From contig JAKABA010000001.1 of assembly GCA_021802115.1 (NCBI GenBank), positions 62,001 to 126,000 of the forward strand: DNA of 64,000 nt, written 5' to 3'. The notes under the pieces were generated by a model. That model did no database searches. It was not told where the DNA came from and worked only from the letters and a program-made list of their open reading frames with translations. Shown one piece after another: positions 8,933 to 17,278 of the stretch (within the stretch, counting starts at the first letter, position 1; each line of letters starts with the position of its first letter). The DNA comes from a bacterium. GTDB taxonomy: Bacteria > Chloroflexota > Dormibacteria > UBA8260 > Bog-877. A program made the position numbers and the translations under genes.

Positions 8933-8950
8933 CGGTGGATTCAGGGTTAG
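8933..8950 (-). repeat. IS1380 right end: inverted repeat plus target duplication
   Basis: On the plus strand CGGTGGATTCAGG (8933-8945) is the inverted repeat, followed by GTTAG (8946-8950), the second copy of the target duplication. Confidence 0.85.
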
Positions 8951-9294
8951 GTGCAGTCCGGGCGTCCGAAGGCGGCGTCTCGGTTGAAGGACCGAGATGC
9001 CGGGACCTGCGCACAGAGTCGCGCTACATTGGTTGTAGCCGAGACAGACCGCTCGACCGCTTGCGTCGACGCCGGGGCATGTGGGTATTCCCGTCCCCTG
9101 CAGGCAGGTACGGCGTTGACCGCGTGGGCCGTGGCAACAGGCTTCAGCTTCGAGGGCATCAGTGGGTAGTGCCGCCCCCCGGTCCGCGCGGTACTCGTCG
9201 GGGCCCGACGGACGGGTCGACCAGGAGCGACATTCACTCTTGGCGCGGTCCGCACCAGCAAGCAGTTCGCCGGGTCGGCGGAAGCCAGCGGATG
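8951..9294. other. Intergenic region right of IS1380
   Basis: 344 bases of chromosomal DNA between the IS1380 target duplication and the stop of the convergent membrane gene. Short open frames exist on both strands, but none has a credible domain or ribosome binding site. No tRNA or terminator was recognised. Confidence 0.45.
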
Positions 9295-10791
9295 TTAGGT
9301 TGGCATGGAGGTTGCTGCTGGGCTCGTCGGTTGGAGCACATTGCCGGGAGGGGTGCCACATCCGGATTGGGGCGGGTCTCGGAATGACTCTAGCCTGTGT
9401 AGGCCTACGATCATGGCGACCGCTAAGGGAAACACTTGGGCCAGGTAGTTGACGTCGCTACGCCAGCTGATCCACAGGAAGGCCGTGGCGAGGACGGGTA
9501 CAGTCGGCAGCCAGCGGGGGTGGCGCAAAGTTAATCCACACCAGCCGACGAAGGCCAGGGCCATCGAGGTAACGAGTACATATCGAAGAGAATTCGGGGG
9601 CCCTGCACCGAGCAGAGCAACCAGGCCGATGCCGGACGGAAAATTCTTCTGCAGGATTAGTCCCACTACCCCCGCAACCACGCCCCGTTCCAGCAGCACC
9701 CACGGGGTGAGGACGATGAGGAGGGTGCCGGCCAGCCAGGTCAGGCGTTGACGAAGTCGTGGTAACCGTGCAGCCAAGGCCAGGTATCCAAGGGCCACCG
9801 GCCACGCGAGGGGATTGCTGGCCACCGCCAGGGCCAGGCAGCTTGCCGACCACCTCGGGCGGTCAATTAAGATCAGAGCCAAGATTGCGAGCGCGTAGGG
9901 AAAGAACTCCCCATCACCCTGGGTGGCAGCGCCTATGACTGACCCGTCCCCAAACTGCAACAGCATCAACAAGACCACTGCCGGCCAGAGCTCACCAGCA
10001 AGGAATCCCACTGCAAGCAGCCAGAGGCCAGCTGCGGACAATGTCAAGGCAACCCAGCCGCTGTGGTCTGACCAGGCGGCTGGGAGCATCCAGACACAGC
10101 TCAGCGGCGGATATCCGAAGACGGCGAAGGCAGGCGTGTGGAAGCCGCTGCGAGCGGAGCTGCTCGACAGCCCAAGTATCTGTTCCGGGGTCGGGTACGT
10201 GCGCTGGTGGAGGAAGACACCCTCTCGAAGGGGTGTGCCCAACACCGGACTGGCACTAAGGCGATGGAGGCAGGCGAGCTCAGGGGTCAGGTACGGGTCG
10301 TGGCCCCCCAACACGTCCTGGGACGCACAGATGATCGAAGCTGTGACATCGTCATTGATTGGCGCAGTGGGACGCAGAAGAGCGGGGAGTCCAATTCCCA
10401 CAGTTATAAGCCCAATAGCGACCACGGCCGGCGCCACCACCAGTAGCCGCTGCAGATGCAACCTTTCAAGGAGGCGGGCACGTCTGTGAGTGACCGCCAA
10501 AGCGCATCCGAAGACTAGGACCGGGTATCCGACCACCGTGACCCACAAAGCCAACCCTCTGGTGGAGGGATTGGAGTGGCCGTCAAATACCAGCAGGAGG
10601 TCCCACAGCATCACGATCAGGAACATCAGTCCAAGAGCAGGGGCTGGGCCGGGAGGCGGCGACCAGGGCTGCGCCACCGCTTTGAGCAACCGTGCCACTC
10701 CTGTCGACCCCGCTCTCATCGGCGCACTCTCAGCTTCTGACCGATCCGCATCTGCCCGAAGGAACTCCGGCTCGGCCCGCATTGTGCGCAC
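9295..10791 (-). CDS. Polytopic membrane protein, DUF2029/GT87-like (GT-C fold), copy 1
   Basis: A 498-residue protein with roughly 11 hydrophobic segments. After the second or third helix a large external loop carries INDDVTASI, then LGGHDPYLT, a pair of cysteines (IICAS, ELACLH) and FGYPPLS. The xGxDPY and GYPP motifs are characteristic of DUF2029/GT87 mannosyltransferase-like proteins that use polyprenyl-phosphate sugars on the outer face of the membrane. The next gene (11134-12357) has the same order of motifs and the same cysteines, so the two arose by duplication. The start is uncertain: GTG at 10791, ATG at 10782 or ATG at 10719. Acceptor and sugar are unknown. Confidence 0.7.
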   Translation of the reverse strand: MRTMRAEPEFLRADADRSEAESAPMRAGSTGVARLLKAVAQPWSPPPGPAPALGLMFLIVMLWDLLLVFDGHSNPSTRGLALWVTVVGYPVLVFGCALAVTHRRARLLERLHLQRLLVVAPAVVAIGLITVGIGLPALLRPTAPINDDVTASIICASQDVLGGHDPYLTPELACLHRLSASPVLGTPLREGVFLHQRTYPTPEQILGLSSSSARSGFHTPAFAVFGYPPLSCVWMLPAAWSDHSGWVALTLSAAGLWLLAVGFLAGELWPAVVLLMLLQFGDGSVIGAATQGDGEFFPYALAILALILIDRPRWSASCLALAVASNPLAWPVALGYLALAARLPRLRQRLTWLAGTLLIVLTPWVLLERGVVAGVVGLILQKNFPSGIGLVALLGAGPPNSLRYVLVTSMALAFVGWCGLTLRHPRWLPTVPVLATAFLWISWRSDVNYLAQVFPLAVAMIVGLHRLESFRDPPQSGCGTPPGNVLQPTSPAATSMPT

Positions 10792-11133
10792 ACCACCAGC
10801 CAGTCATCGTCTCAAGCCCTCCAACTCGGCGCTGGGTGGTCGCCAACCAACTGTTCGGCGCCCAGCCCCCCGAAGGCGTCAGAGTGATTGTGATCTCAGC
10901 AAGACCCGGTCCAAACCGGGGGCGCAAAACTGTGATTCGATCGTGACTGCCCGCGGCCCAGGGACCGGGCCGCACGGTCAGATGAAGGAAGTCCCGCCGC
11001 GAGCCCGTCGCCAGACCTGAGAGGGAGCAGGTGCAGCCCACGGAACGGCCGGCTGCACGGTCGGCTGCAGCATCGCCCGAGCCTGGTGTTGAGGTCGGGC
11101 CGGCTCGCCGAAGGAACACGAGATGGCACCAGG
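10792..11133. other. Intergenic region between the two GT87-like genes
   Basis: 342 bases separating two co-directional minus-strand genes. A perfect 7-bp hairpin (GCGGCCC at 10953-10959, GGGCCGC at 10967-10973) lies downstream of the 11134-12357 gene but has no T-run on either side, so I do not call it a terminator. No coding sequence was recognised. Confidence 0.4.
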
Positions 11134-12357
11134 TCATCCCTCCTGGGCCCTCCGCCACCTCGCGGTGTGGAGCCTGAACGCTCCGATGACGACCGCCGGG
11201 GACAGCCAGAGAGCTGGGAAGTAATAGTAGAGGGGAGCTCGCCAACTCACGAGAAAGGCGGCCCAGACCAGGCATGCCGCGCTCCAGCGCCAGGCGGAAG
11301 AGCGCCACGCCAGAAGGGTGCAGGCTGCAATTGCCGCCAGGAATGCGGCGGTATAGGGAATGCGGCTCGCGCCCGGGATAGCGGCGAACCTACCCAAGGC
11401 AGCTCCTACGGGGAAGGTTGGCATTGTGACGAACCCCCAGAGCTCGGCCGGCAGCGAGTGGTCCCATAGGTACCAGGGCAGCAAGCCGGCGAGGAGACTG
11501 ACCCCAAGCCAACCGAGGCGAGTCGTCCACCTGGGCTCATGGTGGGTTACGGCCACGAAAATGGGAGCGGCGAGCCAGGCTATCGGATTAGTGAGGATGG
11601 CCGCAGCCATGGCCACGGCGCTGGTATACACCCGGTCGATACGGGCGAAAGCCACCGCCAAGATTAGGTAGGAGACATCCTCGGGGTTCCACCCGAAGGC
11701 CCACCACAACACCGCGAGTGCCCCCAACTGCCAGGCGAGCATGGACATGCGAGCCGGGACTGGGCCGCTCCAGATCGCGTACAGCAAGATGAGGCAGAGC
11801 AGAGCGACCCACAGGTCGATCGTCGGCCACCCCGCAAATGCGACTGGTACCAGCAAGAGCGCCGCTTCGGGAGGATAGCCGAAGGCGGGAAAGCCAGCGT
11901 GAGCGCCGGTCGCCCCATCACCTCTCAGGGACGCCGCGATGGCCGAGTTGGACGGGTACTTGTGGCTGGCGGCAAATGGCCCTGCCATGATCGGGGTGAC
12001 GCTGGTTCCGTGGTAGTGCAAACGCTGCACGCACTGCGGCTCGTAGGTCTTGTACGGGTCGTGGCCCTGAATCAGATCTCTGGCCGCGCAGGTCATGGCA
12101 AGCGGCTGGTCCGTGTTCGGCGGTGCGGCAGAGACTGCGGATATACCAATGGCGAGCGCGAGCGTAATCAAGCCTGCCGCCACGGCGCGGTAGACCCGGG
12201 CCCGGATTCGCCAGCAGTGGCGGACCCCGAACGGGACCGGGCTCAGGGTATCGGCAGCCATTAGCGTGGCTGGTAGGGGTGTGAGCATGACCAGCCACAG
12301 AGGCTCAGAAATGGTCGCCACCAACAGTTCGGCCGCGATCAGGAGGATGACGCTCAT
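11134..12357 (-). CDS. Polytopic membrane protein, DUF2029/GT87-like (GT-C fold), copy 2
   Basis: A 407-residue protein with about 10 hydrophobic segments. An external loop holds TCAARDLIQGHDPYKTY, PQCVQRLHYHGT and FPAFGYPPEAA, matching copy 1 motif for motif, including both cysteines, which probably form a loop disulfide. By family analogy it would transfer a sugar from a polyprenyl-phosphate donor outside the membrane. ATG at 12357 is chosen because GGAGG lies about 7 bases upstream; a TTG at 12399 would add 14 residues. It belongs to the island between secA and prfB. Confidence 0.72.
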   Translation of the reverse strand: MSVILLIAAELLVATISEPLWLVMLTPLPATLMAADTLSPVPFGVRHCWRIRARVYRAVAAGLITLALAIGISAVSAAPPNTDQPLAMTCAARDLIQGHDPYKTYEPQCVQRLHYHGTSVTPIMAGPFAASHKYPSNSAIAASLRGDGATGAHAGFPAFGYPPEAALLLVPVAFAGWPTIDLWVALLCLILLYAIWSGPVPARMSMLAWQLGALAVLWWAFGWNPEDVSYLILAVAFARIDRVYTSAVAMAAAILTNPIAWLAAPIFVAVTHHEPRWTTRLGWLGVSLLAGLLPWYLWDHSLPAELWGFVTMPTFPVGAALGRFAAIPGASRIPYTAAFLAAIAACTLLAWRSSAWRWSAACLVWAAFLVSWRAPLYYYFPALWLSPAVVIGAFRLHTARWRRAQEG

Positions 12358-13045
12358 GACCCCCTCCCAAGCCCGTGCCTGAAGAGAGTCAGCGGTCAAT
12401 CGCTTGCACCTGGTGTGGGGGCCACCAAGAGTTCACCGTTGGGAAGGGTCGGCGCAGGCCCTGAGGCAGGATTGCACCCGAAGTGTGGCTGGCCTCGCTT
12501 CTAGCTGCCAGGGGCGGAGGCCATCTGGCAGCGTCTCTCGGCCGCTGCGCCAGATAGTAGGTCGGGCGCCGCATCAGCGTCTTGTGGGGGCCAGATCGCG
12601 GGCGGCCCCAAGAAGCGAGCGGCTTGTCGTCGAGAGCCGTCACCAGTCCCATCGGCCGGGGCCGGACAAGGAGCAGCAGGCACTCGAGCGCCACGGGAGT
12701 AGCGGGCCTTTGGCCCGGCGACGCCGAACCGTTGGACCGCGCCGGCAAGTTCATTCCGAGCGGAAAAGCTGCCGTGGCCGCGTACGCGCGATGCCATTCA
12801 ACGTTGTCACCGTGGCGACGGGGTCTCAGCGCGCCTGGCCATGCCTTGGGAGCTAGCACTCGCTCGACCACGGTGGGTACGGATCCGACCGCTGTCACGG
12901 GCCGTCTCGAAGGCCAGCCAGCATGTACGTAAGTATGCCCAAGAGAGGTGACCCTTTGGTCACCGCGAGCCGGCGATCGAGGTCCAGCTCTGGAGCGTCC
13001 CTCAGATAGCTCGGCGCCTGGGGCCGGGACACTAGACTTGTTCGG
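12358..13045. other. Intergenic region upstream of prfB
   Basis: About 690 bases between divergent genes, expected to hold promoters for both. Long open frames on both strands (for example 12404-12856 plus and 12389-13108 minus) have no domain signature and overlap each other or the prfB start, so I reject them. The one clear structure is the palindrome at 12947-12964. Confidence 0.45.
12947..12964. promoter_or_regulatory. Perfect inverted repeat 82 bases upstream of prfB
   Basis: GGTGACC-CTTT-GGTCACC: 7-bp arms with a 4-base loop. No T-run follows, so it is more likely an operator or mRNA hairpin than a terminator. Function unknown. Confidence 0.35.
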
Positions 13046-14156
13046 ATGAGTGAGTTGGGCGTCGAGGCGGAGAAGCTGTACCAACGCGCGCTTCAGCTCA
13101 AGGAGCACCTTTGACTTCGCTGGGAAGGAGGCCAGGGCGGGCCAGCTTGAGGTGGACCTTGGCGAACCAGGCGTCTGGGGCGATCCAGCCCGTGCTCAGA
13201 AGCTAGCCCAGGATCTGAATCGCCTCAGGGTCGAGCTGTCCGATCTGAGCACCCTGGAGTCGCGCGCCCGGGACGTGACCGAGCTTGCCCAGATGGCGGA
13301 TGGCGATCCCACCATGACCGAGCAGCTGGCGCCCGAGCTGGCGGGAATCGCTAACGAGCTCGACCAGCGGGAGCTGGAACTGCTCTTCCAGGACCCCTAC
13401 TCGGACTATCCAGCGCTGCTCGGCGTTCACGCTGGAGCGGGCGGCACCGATGCCCAGGACTGGGCGGAGATGCTGCTGCGCATGTACCTGAAGTGGGCGG
13501 ACCAGCATCAGATCCAGACCCGGCTCCTGGATGAGTCGGAAGGCGAGGAGGCAGGTCTGAAGAGCGCCACGGTGCGCTTCGAGGGCCCCCACGCGTATGG
13601 CCAGCTCCGGGCTGAGAAGGGAGTCCATCGGCTGGTACGGATCAGCCCGTTCGACTCCGCTCACCGCCGCCACACGGCTTTCGCTTTGGTGGAGGTATAT
13701 CCCGAAATCCCCGATGAGGTGGCGGTCGAGATCGACGACAAGGACGTTCGCATCGATGTCTACCGAAGTTCCGGAGCGGGTGGCCAGCACGTGAACAAAA
13801 CGTCTTCAGCGGTCCGGATCACCCATCTGCCGACAGGGATCGTGGTCACCTGCCAGAACGAGCGCTCCCAGCAGCAGAACCGGGAGACCGCCTGGCGGGT
13901 GCTGCGCTCGAGGCTGCTGGACTACCAGCGGGCGCAGAGGGCAGATCATCTGGCTGACCTCAAAGGCGACCAGATCTCGCCCGAGTGGGGCAATCAGATC
14001 CGCTCCTACGTCCTTCAGCCCTACACCATTGTCAAGGACCTTCGCACCGGGGTGGAGGTCGGCAACGTGGCCGCCGTGCTCGACGAGGGGGCCCTGGACC
14101 CCTTCATCGAGGCCTTCCTGCGCCAGGAGGCGACAGCCAGGGAGCGCACCGACTAG
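13046..14156 (+). CDS. prfB: Peptide chain release factor 2, programmed +1 frameshift
   Basis: RF2 releases finished peptides at UGA and UAA codons. Translation starts at ATG 13046 (MSELGVEAEKLYQ...) and meets an in-frame TGA at 13112-13114 after 22 codons. After a +1 shift at CTT it continues as DFAGKEARAGQLE to the stop at 14154-14156, giving about 369 residues. The catalytic GGQ is in SGAGGQHVNKT, and the RF2-type SPF tripeptide that reads UGA/UAA is in RISPFDSAHRR. The gene precedes ftsE, as in many Gram-positive genomes. A standard gene caller will miss the first 22 codons or call a truncated start. Confidence 0.96.
13100..13115 (+). promoter_or_regulatory. prfB programmed frameshift signal
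   Basis: AAGGAG, then three bases (CAC), then CTT TGA C. This is the conserved arrangement of an internal Shine-Dalgarno sequence three bases before the CUU slippery codon and a UGA stop followed by C. Low RF2 lets the ribosome slip +1 and restore RF2 synthesis (autoregulation). Confidence 0.95.
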
Positions 14157-14337
14157 GGGCCGGCCGTCCGCTGGCGACTAGCCAGATCAGATAGCTCTCG
14201 CACAAGGCTGACGGGAATCGCCGGGGTGGCTATACTCGGGCCAATCACGCTCGGCCAAGGGCCTCAACACTCTCCCTCCACGGGGGTCCGCCCATCGGCT
14301 GCCAGTTTGGACTGGCGCGAGGACAACAGCACCCCAG

Positions 14338-15120
14338 ATGTCGATATCAACCAGCCCCGCCCCGAACCGCACCGAGACAGCCCCGACCGGAGTCGGGCAG
14401 CCGGTTCGGCACGAGCCGCCCATCATCGTCTTCGAGAAGGTCAGCAAGACCTATCCCAACGGGGTGATGGCGGTCCAGGATGTCTCCTTCACCGTCCGTC
14501 CTCGGGACTTCGTCTTCGTGGTCGGCCCCAGTGGTGCGGGCAAGTCGACGGTCATCCGCCTGCTCATCCGTGAGGAGACGGCCGACAGGGGCCACGTGCT
14601 GGTGGAGGGGCAGGACTTGGCCCGCATCCGCCACCGCCACCTGCCTCGGTTGCGCCGCAAGATGGGGATCGTATTCCAGGACTTCAAACTGCTGCCCAAC
14701 CTGACAGTGGCCCAGAACGTCGCCTTCGCGATCCAGGTGACCGATCCCGGCCGCAGCCACCTCAAGGAGAAGGTGGGGGAGGCGCTGTACATCGTGGGCT
14801 TGGAGGACAAGCTCAACCACTTCCCCAACGAACTCTCGGGCGGCGAGCAGCAGAGGGTGGCGATCGCCCGCGCCCTGGTCCATCGGCCTCGGATCTTCCT
14901 TGCCGACGAGCCCACGGGCAACCTCGACCCCGACGCCGGTTGGGGCATAGTTCAGCTCCTGCTCCAGATCAACCACCGGGGGGCGACCGTGGTGATGGCG
15001 ACCCACAACCGGGAGGTCGTCGATCTCTCCAAGCGGAGGGTCCTGGCCATGGAGGCGGGCCGCCTGGTGCGGGACGAGCAGGAGGGGCACTACCTCCGGG
15101 AAGGAGACGCCAACCTGTGA
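14338..15120 (+). CDS. ftsE: Cell division ATP-binding protein FtsE
   Basis: A 260-residue ABC ATPase that works with FtsX to activate peptidoglycan hydrolases at the division site. Walker A is GPSGAGKST, the signature motif is [15 protein letters not shown], Walker B is IFLADEP, and the Q-loop is in [11 protein letters not shown], all typical of FtsE. The core family starts near [13 protein letters not shown], so this protein has an unusual ~28-residue Pro/Thr-rich N-terminal extension if ATG 14338 is the true start; a downstream start cannot be excluded. The stop overlaps the GTG of ftsX. Confidence 0.95.
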   Translation: MSISTSPAPNRTETAPTGVGQPVRHEPPIIVFEKVSKTYPNGVMAVQDVSFTVRPRDFVFVVGPSGAGKSTVIRLLIREETADRGHVLVEGQDLARIRHRHLPRLRRKMGIVFQDFKLLPNLTVAQNVAFAIQVTDPGRSHLKEKVGEALYIVGLEDKLNHFPNELSGGEQQRVAIARALVHRPRIFLADEPTGNLDPDAGWGIVQLLLQINHRGATVVMATHNREVVDLSKRRVLAMEAGRLVRDEQEGHYLREGDANL

Positions 15121-16013
15121 ACCCGATGCCGGCCTTTCGCTTTGTGCTGCGGGCGGCACTCCAGAACATCCTCCGCAACCGTGGCATCGCCTTCGCCAGC
15201 GTACTCACCGTCACCCTGACGCTGCTGGGCGCCGGGGCGGCCGTGGCGGTGGTCTCGGCCCTGGACGGGGTGCTCCATCAGGAGGAGTCCCAAGCCAGCG
15301 TGCTCAAGGTCTTCATGGCCGACCACATCTCCTTCGCCAGCGTGCTCAACCTGGAGCACACCCTGGGGGCGGAGCCGGCCGTGATCCATGCCACCTTCGA
15401 GAACAAGAATCAGGCGGCTGCCCAGGCCAGCTCCAGCCTGGGGTTGAGCAGCGCGCTGCACATCCTGGAGACGACAGGAGGTGGCAATCCGCTGCCGGCC
15501 AGTATCAACTTTCATCTCAGCAACATCAAGGCCGTGTCGCAGATCAACAACCAGGTGAGCACGTCATCGCTGCTCTTCCCGGGACCCCACCAGACCGACT
15601 ACAACAAGAACGTGATCCCGCGGCTGGAGCGCTATATCTTCGCGGCTCAGCTGGGAGGAGCCATCCTGGTCGCCGTGGTGGGGGCCGTCGCCCTGGTGAT
15701 CATCACCATCTCGGTTCGTACGGCCGCCTTCGTGCGCCGCCAGGAGATCGAGATCATGAAGCTGGTGGGCGCCACGGACTGGTTCGTGCGCTGGCCGTTC
15801 GTGATCGAGGGGGTAATCGTCGGGGTCGCGTCAGCGCTGCTGGCATCCGGGGTCCTGATAGGGGTCGGGTTCATCTTCGGATCCGGCGGCGCTCTGGCCC
15901 TTGGGATCGGCACCCGTTTCGCTGCACTGGTGGTTGTGGGCCTGGTGGTGGGCGGGGCGGTGCTGGGCTCGTTTGGCAGCGTGGTCGGGGTGCGGCGGTC
16001 ACTGGCCACCTGA
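15117..16013 (+). CDS. ftsX: Cell division protein FtsX
   Basis: A 298-residue permease-like partner of FtsE. One helix near the N-terminus (after RAALQNILRNRGIAF) is followed by an extracellular domain of ~150 residues that in homologues binds hydrolases or their adaptors. Three helices follow in the C-terminal half, with the conserved cytoplasmic loop RRQEIEIMKLVGATDWFVRWPF. GTG at 15117 overlaps the ftsE stop (GTGA); ATG at 15126 is an alternative. No peptidoglycan hydrolase gene is adjacent. Confidence 0.94.
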   Translation: MNPMPAFRFVLRAALQNILRNRGIAFASVLTVTLTLLGAGAAVAVVSALDGVLHQEESQASVLKVFMADHISFASVLNLEHTLGAEPAVIHATFENKNQAAAQASSSLGLSSALHILETTGGGNPLPASINFHLSNIKAVSQINNQVSTSSLLFPGPHQTDYNKNVIPRLERYIFAAQLGGAILVAVVGAVALVIITISVRTAAFVRRQEIEIMKLVGATDWFVRWPFVIEGVIVGVASALLASGVLIGVGFIFGSGGALALGIGTRFAALVVVGLVVGGAVLGSFGSVVGVRRSLAT

Positions 16014-16271
16014 CGGTCGGGCCGAACGTCGCCGGGCTGCGAGGTTCGAGGTGGAGGCATCCCCCGGGTCCGCAACGGGGAGGGCAGACATGGTGACGAC
16101 TTCACGCTCAGTTGTGTTTGCCCCGGAGCCGGCGCGGACCAGATCTCCGAGGTGGGGATGGTGGCGATCGAATTCGGGTGCGCCCGATGGTCCCCGGCGA
16201 CGGCGACGCTGCCAGCGGTGAAGTGGCTAGGATGGCGCAGGGCTAAGGATCCACCAGGAGGCGGGCAGAAG

Positions 16272-17276
16272 ATGGCAATCACCGAGTCGGCTCCTGCCGA
16301 GGTGTCGGGCTTGGGCCAGGACCAGTTGCGGGCGATGTACCGGGACGCGGTCTTGGGCCGGCTTCTCGACGAGCGCATATTGGTCCTCAACCGCCAGGGC
16401 AGGGCGCCCTTCGCGATCTCAGGTCAGGGCCATGAGGCGGCCCAGGTCGGGGTCGGCTACGCGCTCCGGAGAGGCCACGACTGGCTGGTTCCCTACTACC
16501 GAGACCTGACCCTCACCTTGGTGATGGGGATGGAGCCCAAGGACCATCTGATGGCCTCGCTCGGCAAGGCCAAGGATCCCAACAGTGGGGCCCGTCAAAT
16601 GCCATCCCACTACAGCTCCCGGGCCCACAACATAGTGACCACGGGAAGTCCAGTCGCCACCCAGATCCTCCACGCGGTCGGCATCGCCGAGGCCTTTCGC
16701 TACCGCCATGAGGACAAGGTGGTGGTGGTCTCAGTCGGAGAGGGGGGCACCAGTGAAGGGGACTGGCACGAGGGGCTCAACTGGGCCGCCATCCACCAGC
16801 TGCCGGTGGTGTTCCTGGTCGAGAACAACGGCTTCGCGATCAGCGTGCCCCAATCCTTGCAGATGGCGGTGGCCCACGTCGCCGATCGGGGGCCAGGCTA
16901 CGGCATGCCCGGGGTGGTGGTGGACGGCGGCGACGCCCTGGAGGTGTATCGGGCCGCTAGCGCTGCGGTGGACAGGGCCCGCAGAGGTGGCGGGCCTACC
17001 CTGCTGGAAGCGCTCTGCGTCCGCCTACAGTCCCACAGCAGCGACGACGACCAGCGCCGGTACCGTTCGGCCGACGACCTGGCGGAGATGCGCCGCCACG
17101 ATCCGGTGGAGCGCTTCCGCAGCGAGCTTGAACGGATGGGGGCGCTGACCGAAGGCGACGCCGCCGCGATCCGGGCCGAGTGCCAGCGCCTGATCGAGAG
17201 CGCCCAGGAGGAGGCCGAGCTGGCCCCTGGCCCCGACCCTTCGACCGCCCTCCTGCACGTCTACGGCGAGGCCTGA
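16272..17276 (+). CDS. bkdA: Branched-chain 2-oxoacid dehydrogenase E1 component, alpha subunit
   Basis: A 334-residue thiamine-diphosphate enzyme that decarboxylates branched-chain 2-oxoacids and passes the acyl group to lipoyl-E2. The ThDP-binding motif runs from GEGGTSEGDWHEG to VENNGFAISVP. The phosphorylation-loop-like segment SHSSDDDQRRYR and the SGQGHEAAQVG start are closer to branched-chain than to pyruvate enzymes. ATG 16272 has AGGAGG about 10 bases upstream. The three dehydrogenase genes lie 2 and 27 bases apart, an operon. The products feed branched-chain acyl-CoA to energy metabolism or iso/anteiso fatty-acid synthesis. No E3 gene is in the window. A pyruvate-dehydrogenase role cannot be fully excluded. 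Confidence 0.9.
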   Translation: MAITESAPAEVSGLGQDQLRAMYRDAVLGRLLDERILVLNRQGRAPFAISGQGHEAAQVGVGYALRRGHDWLVPYYRDLTLTLVMGMEPKDHLMASLGKAKDPNSGARQMPSHYSSRAHNIVTTGSPVATQILHAVGIAEAFRYRHEDKVVVVSVGEGGTSEGDWHEGLNWAAIHQLPVVFLVENNGFAISVPQSLQMAVAHVADRGPGYGMPGVVVDGGDALEVYRAASAAVDRARRGGGPTLLEALCVRLQSHSSDDDQRRYRSADDLAEMRRHDPVERFRSELERMGALTEGDAAAIRAECQRLIESAQEEAELAPGPDPSTALLHVYGEA

Positions 17277-17278
17277 AC

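Larger units (their letters stand above)
3898..8945 (-). mobile_element. IS1380-family insertion sequence, split by a nested IS21-family element
   Basis: The outer element is bounded by 13-bp inverted repeats: CCTCAATCCACCG at 3898-3910 and, inverted, CCTGAATCCACCG at 8933-8945. Both ends are flanked by the 5-bp direct repeat GTTAG (3893-3897 and 8946-8950). Removing the inner element (5332-8678) and one copy of its 7-bp target duplication leaves 1694 bp, a normal length for an IS1380 element, encoding one transposase on the minus strand. The transposase is interrupted, so the copy is dead unless it is supplied in trans. The boundaries were found by eye. Confidence 0.88.

Noticed and set aside
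8194..9387. A 397-codon plus-strand open frame beginning at an ATG that overlaps the zinc-ribbon stop
   Set aside because: It runs through the IS21 right end, the IS1380 N-terminal fragment (antisense) and the IS1380 boundary into flanking DNA, with no domain. A frame crossing two independent insertion junctions cannot be an evolved gene.
10953..10973. Hairpin GCGGCCC...GGGCCGC as a terminator
   Set aside because: No T-run on either strand; GC-rich palindromes of this size arise by chance in such DNA.
12389..13108. A 239-codon minus-strand frame upstream of prfB
   Set aside because: It overlaps the prfB start and frameshift site, has no ribosome binding site at a plausible start, and its translation has no recognisable feature.
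13112..13114. In-frame TGA in prfB as a nonsense mutation
   Set aside because: It lies in the conserved AGGAG-nnn-CTT-TGA-C context of the RF2 programmed frameshift, and the +1 frame continues as RF2.
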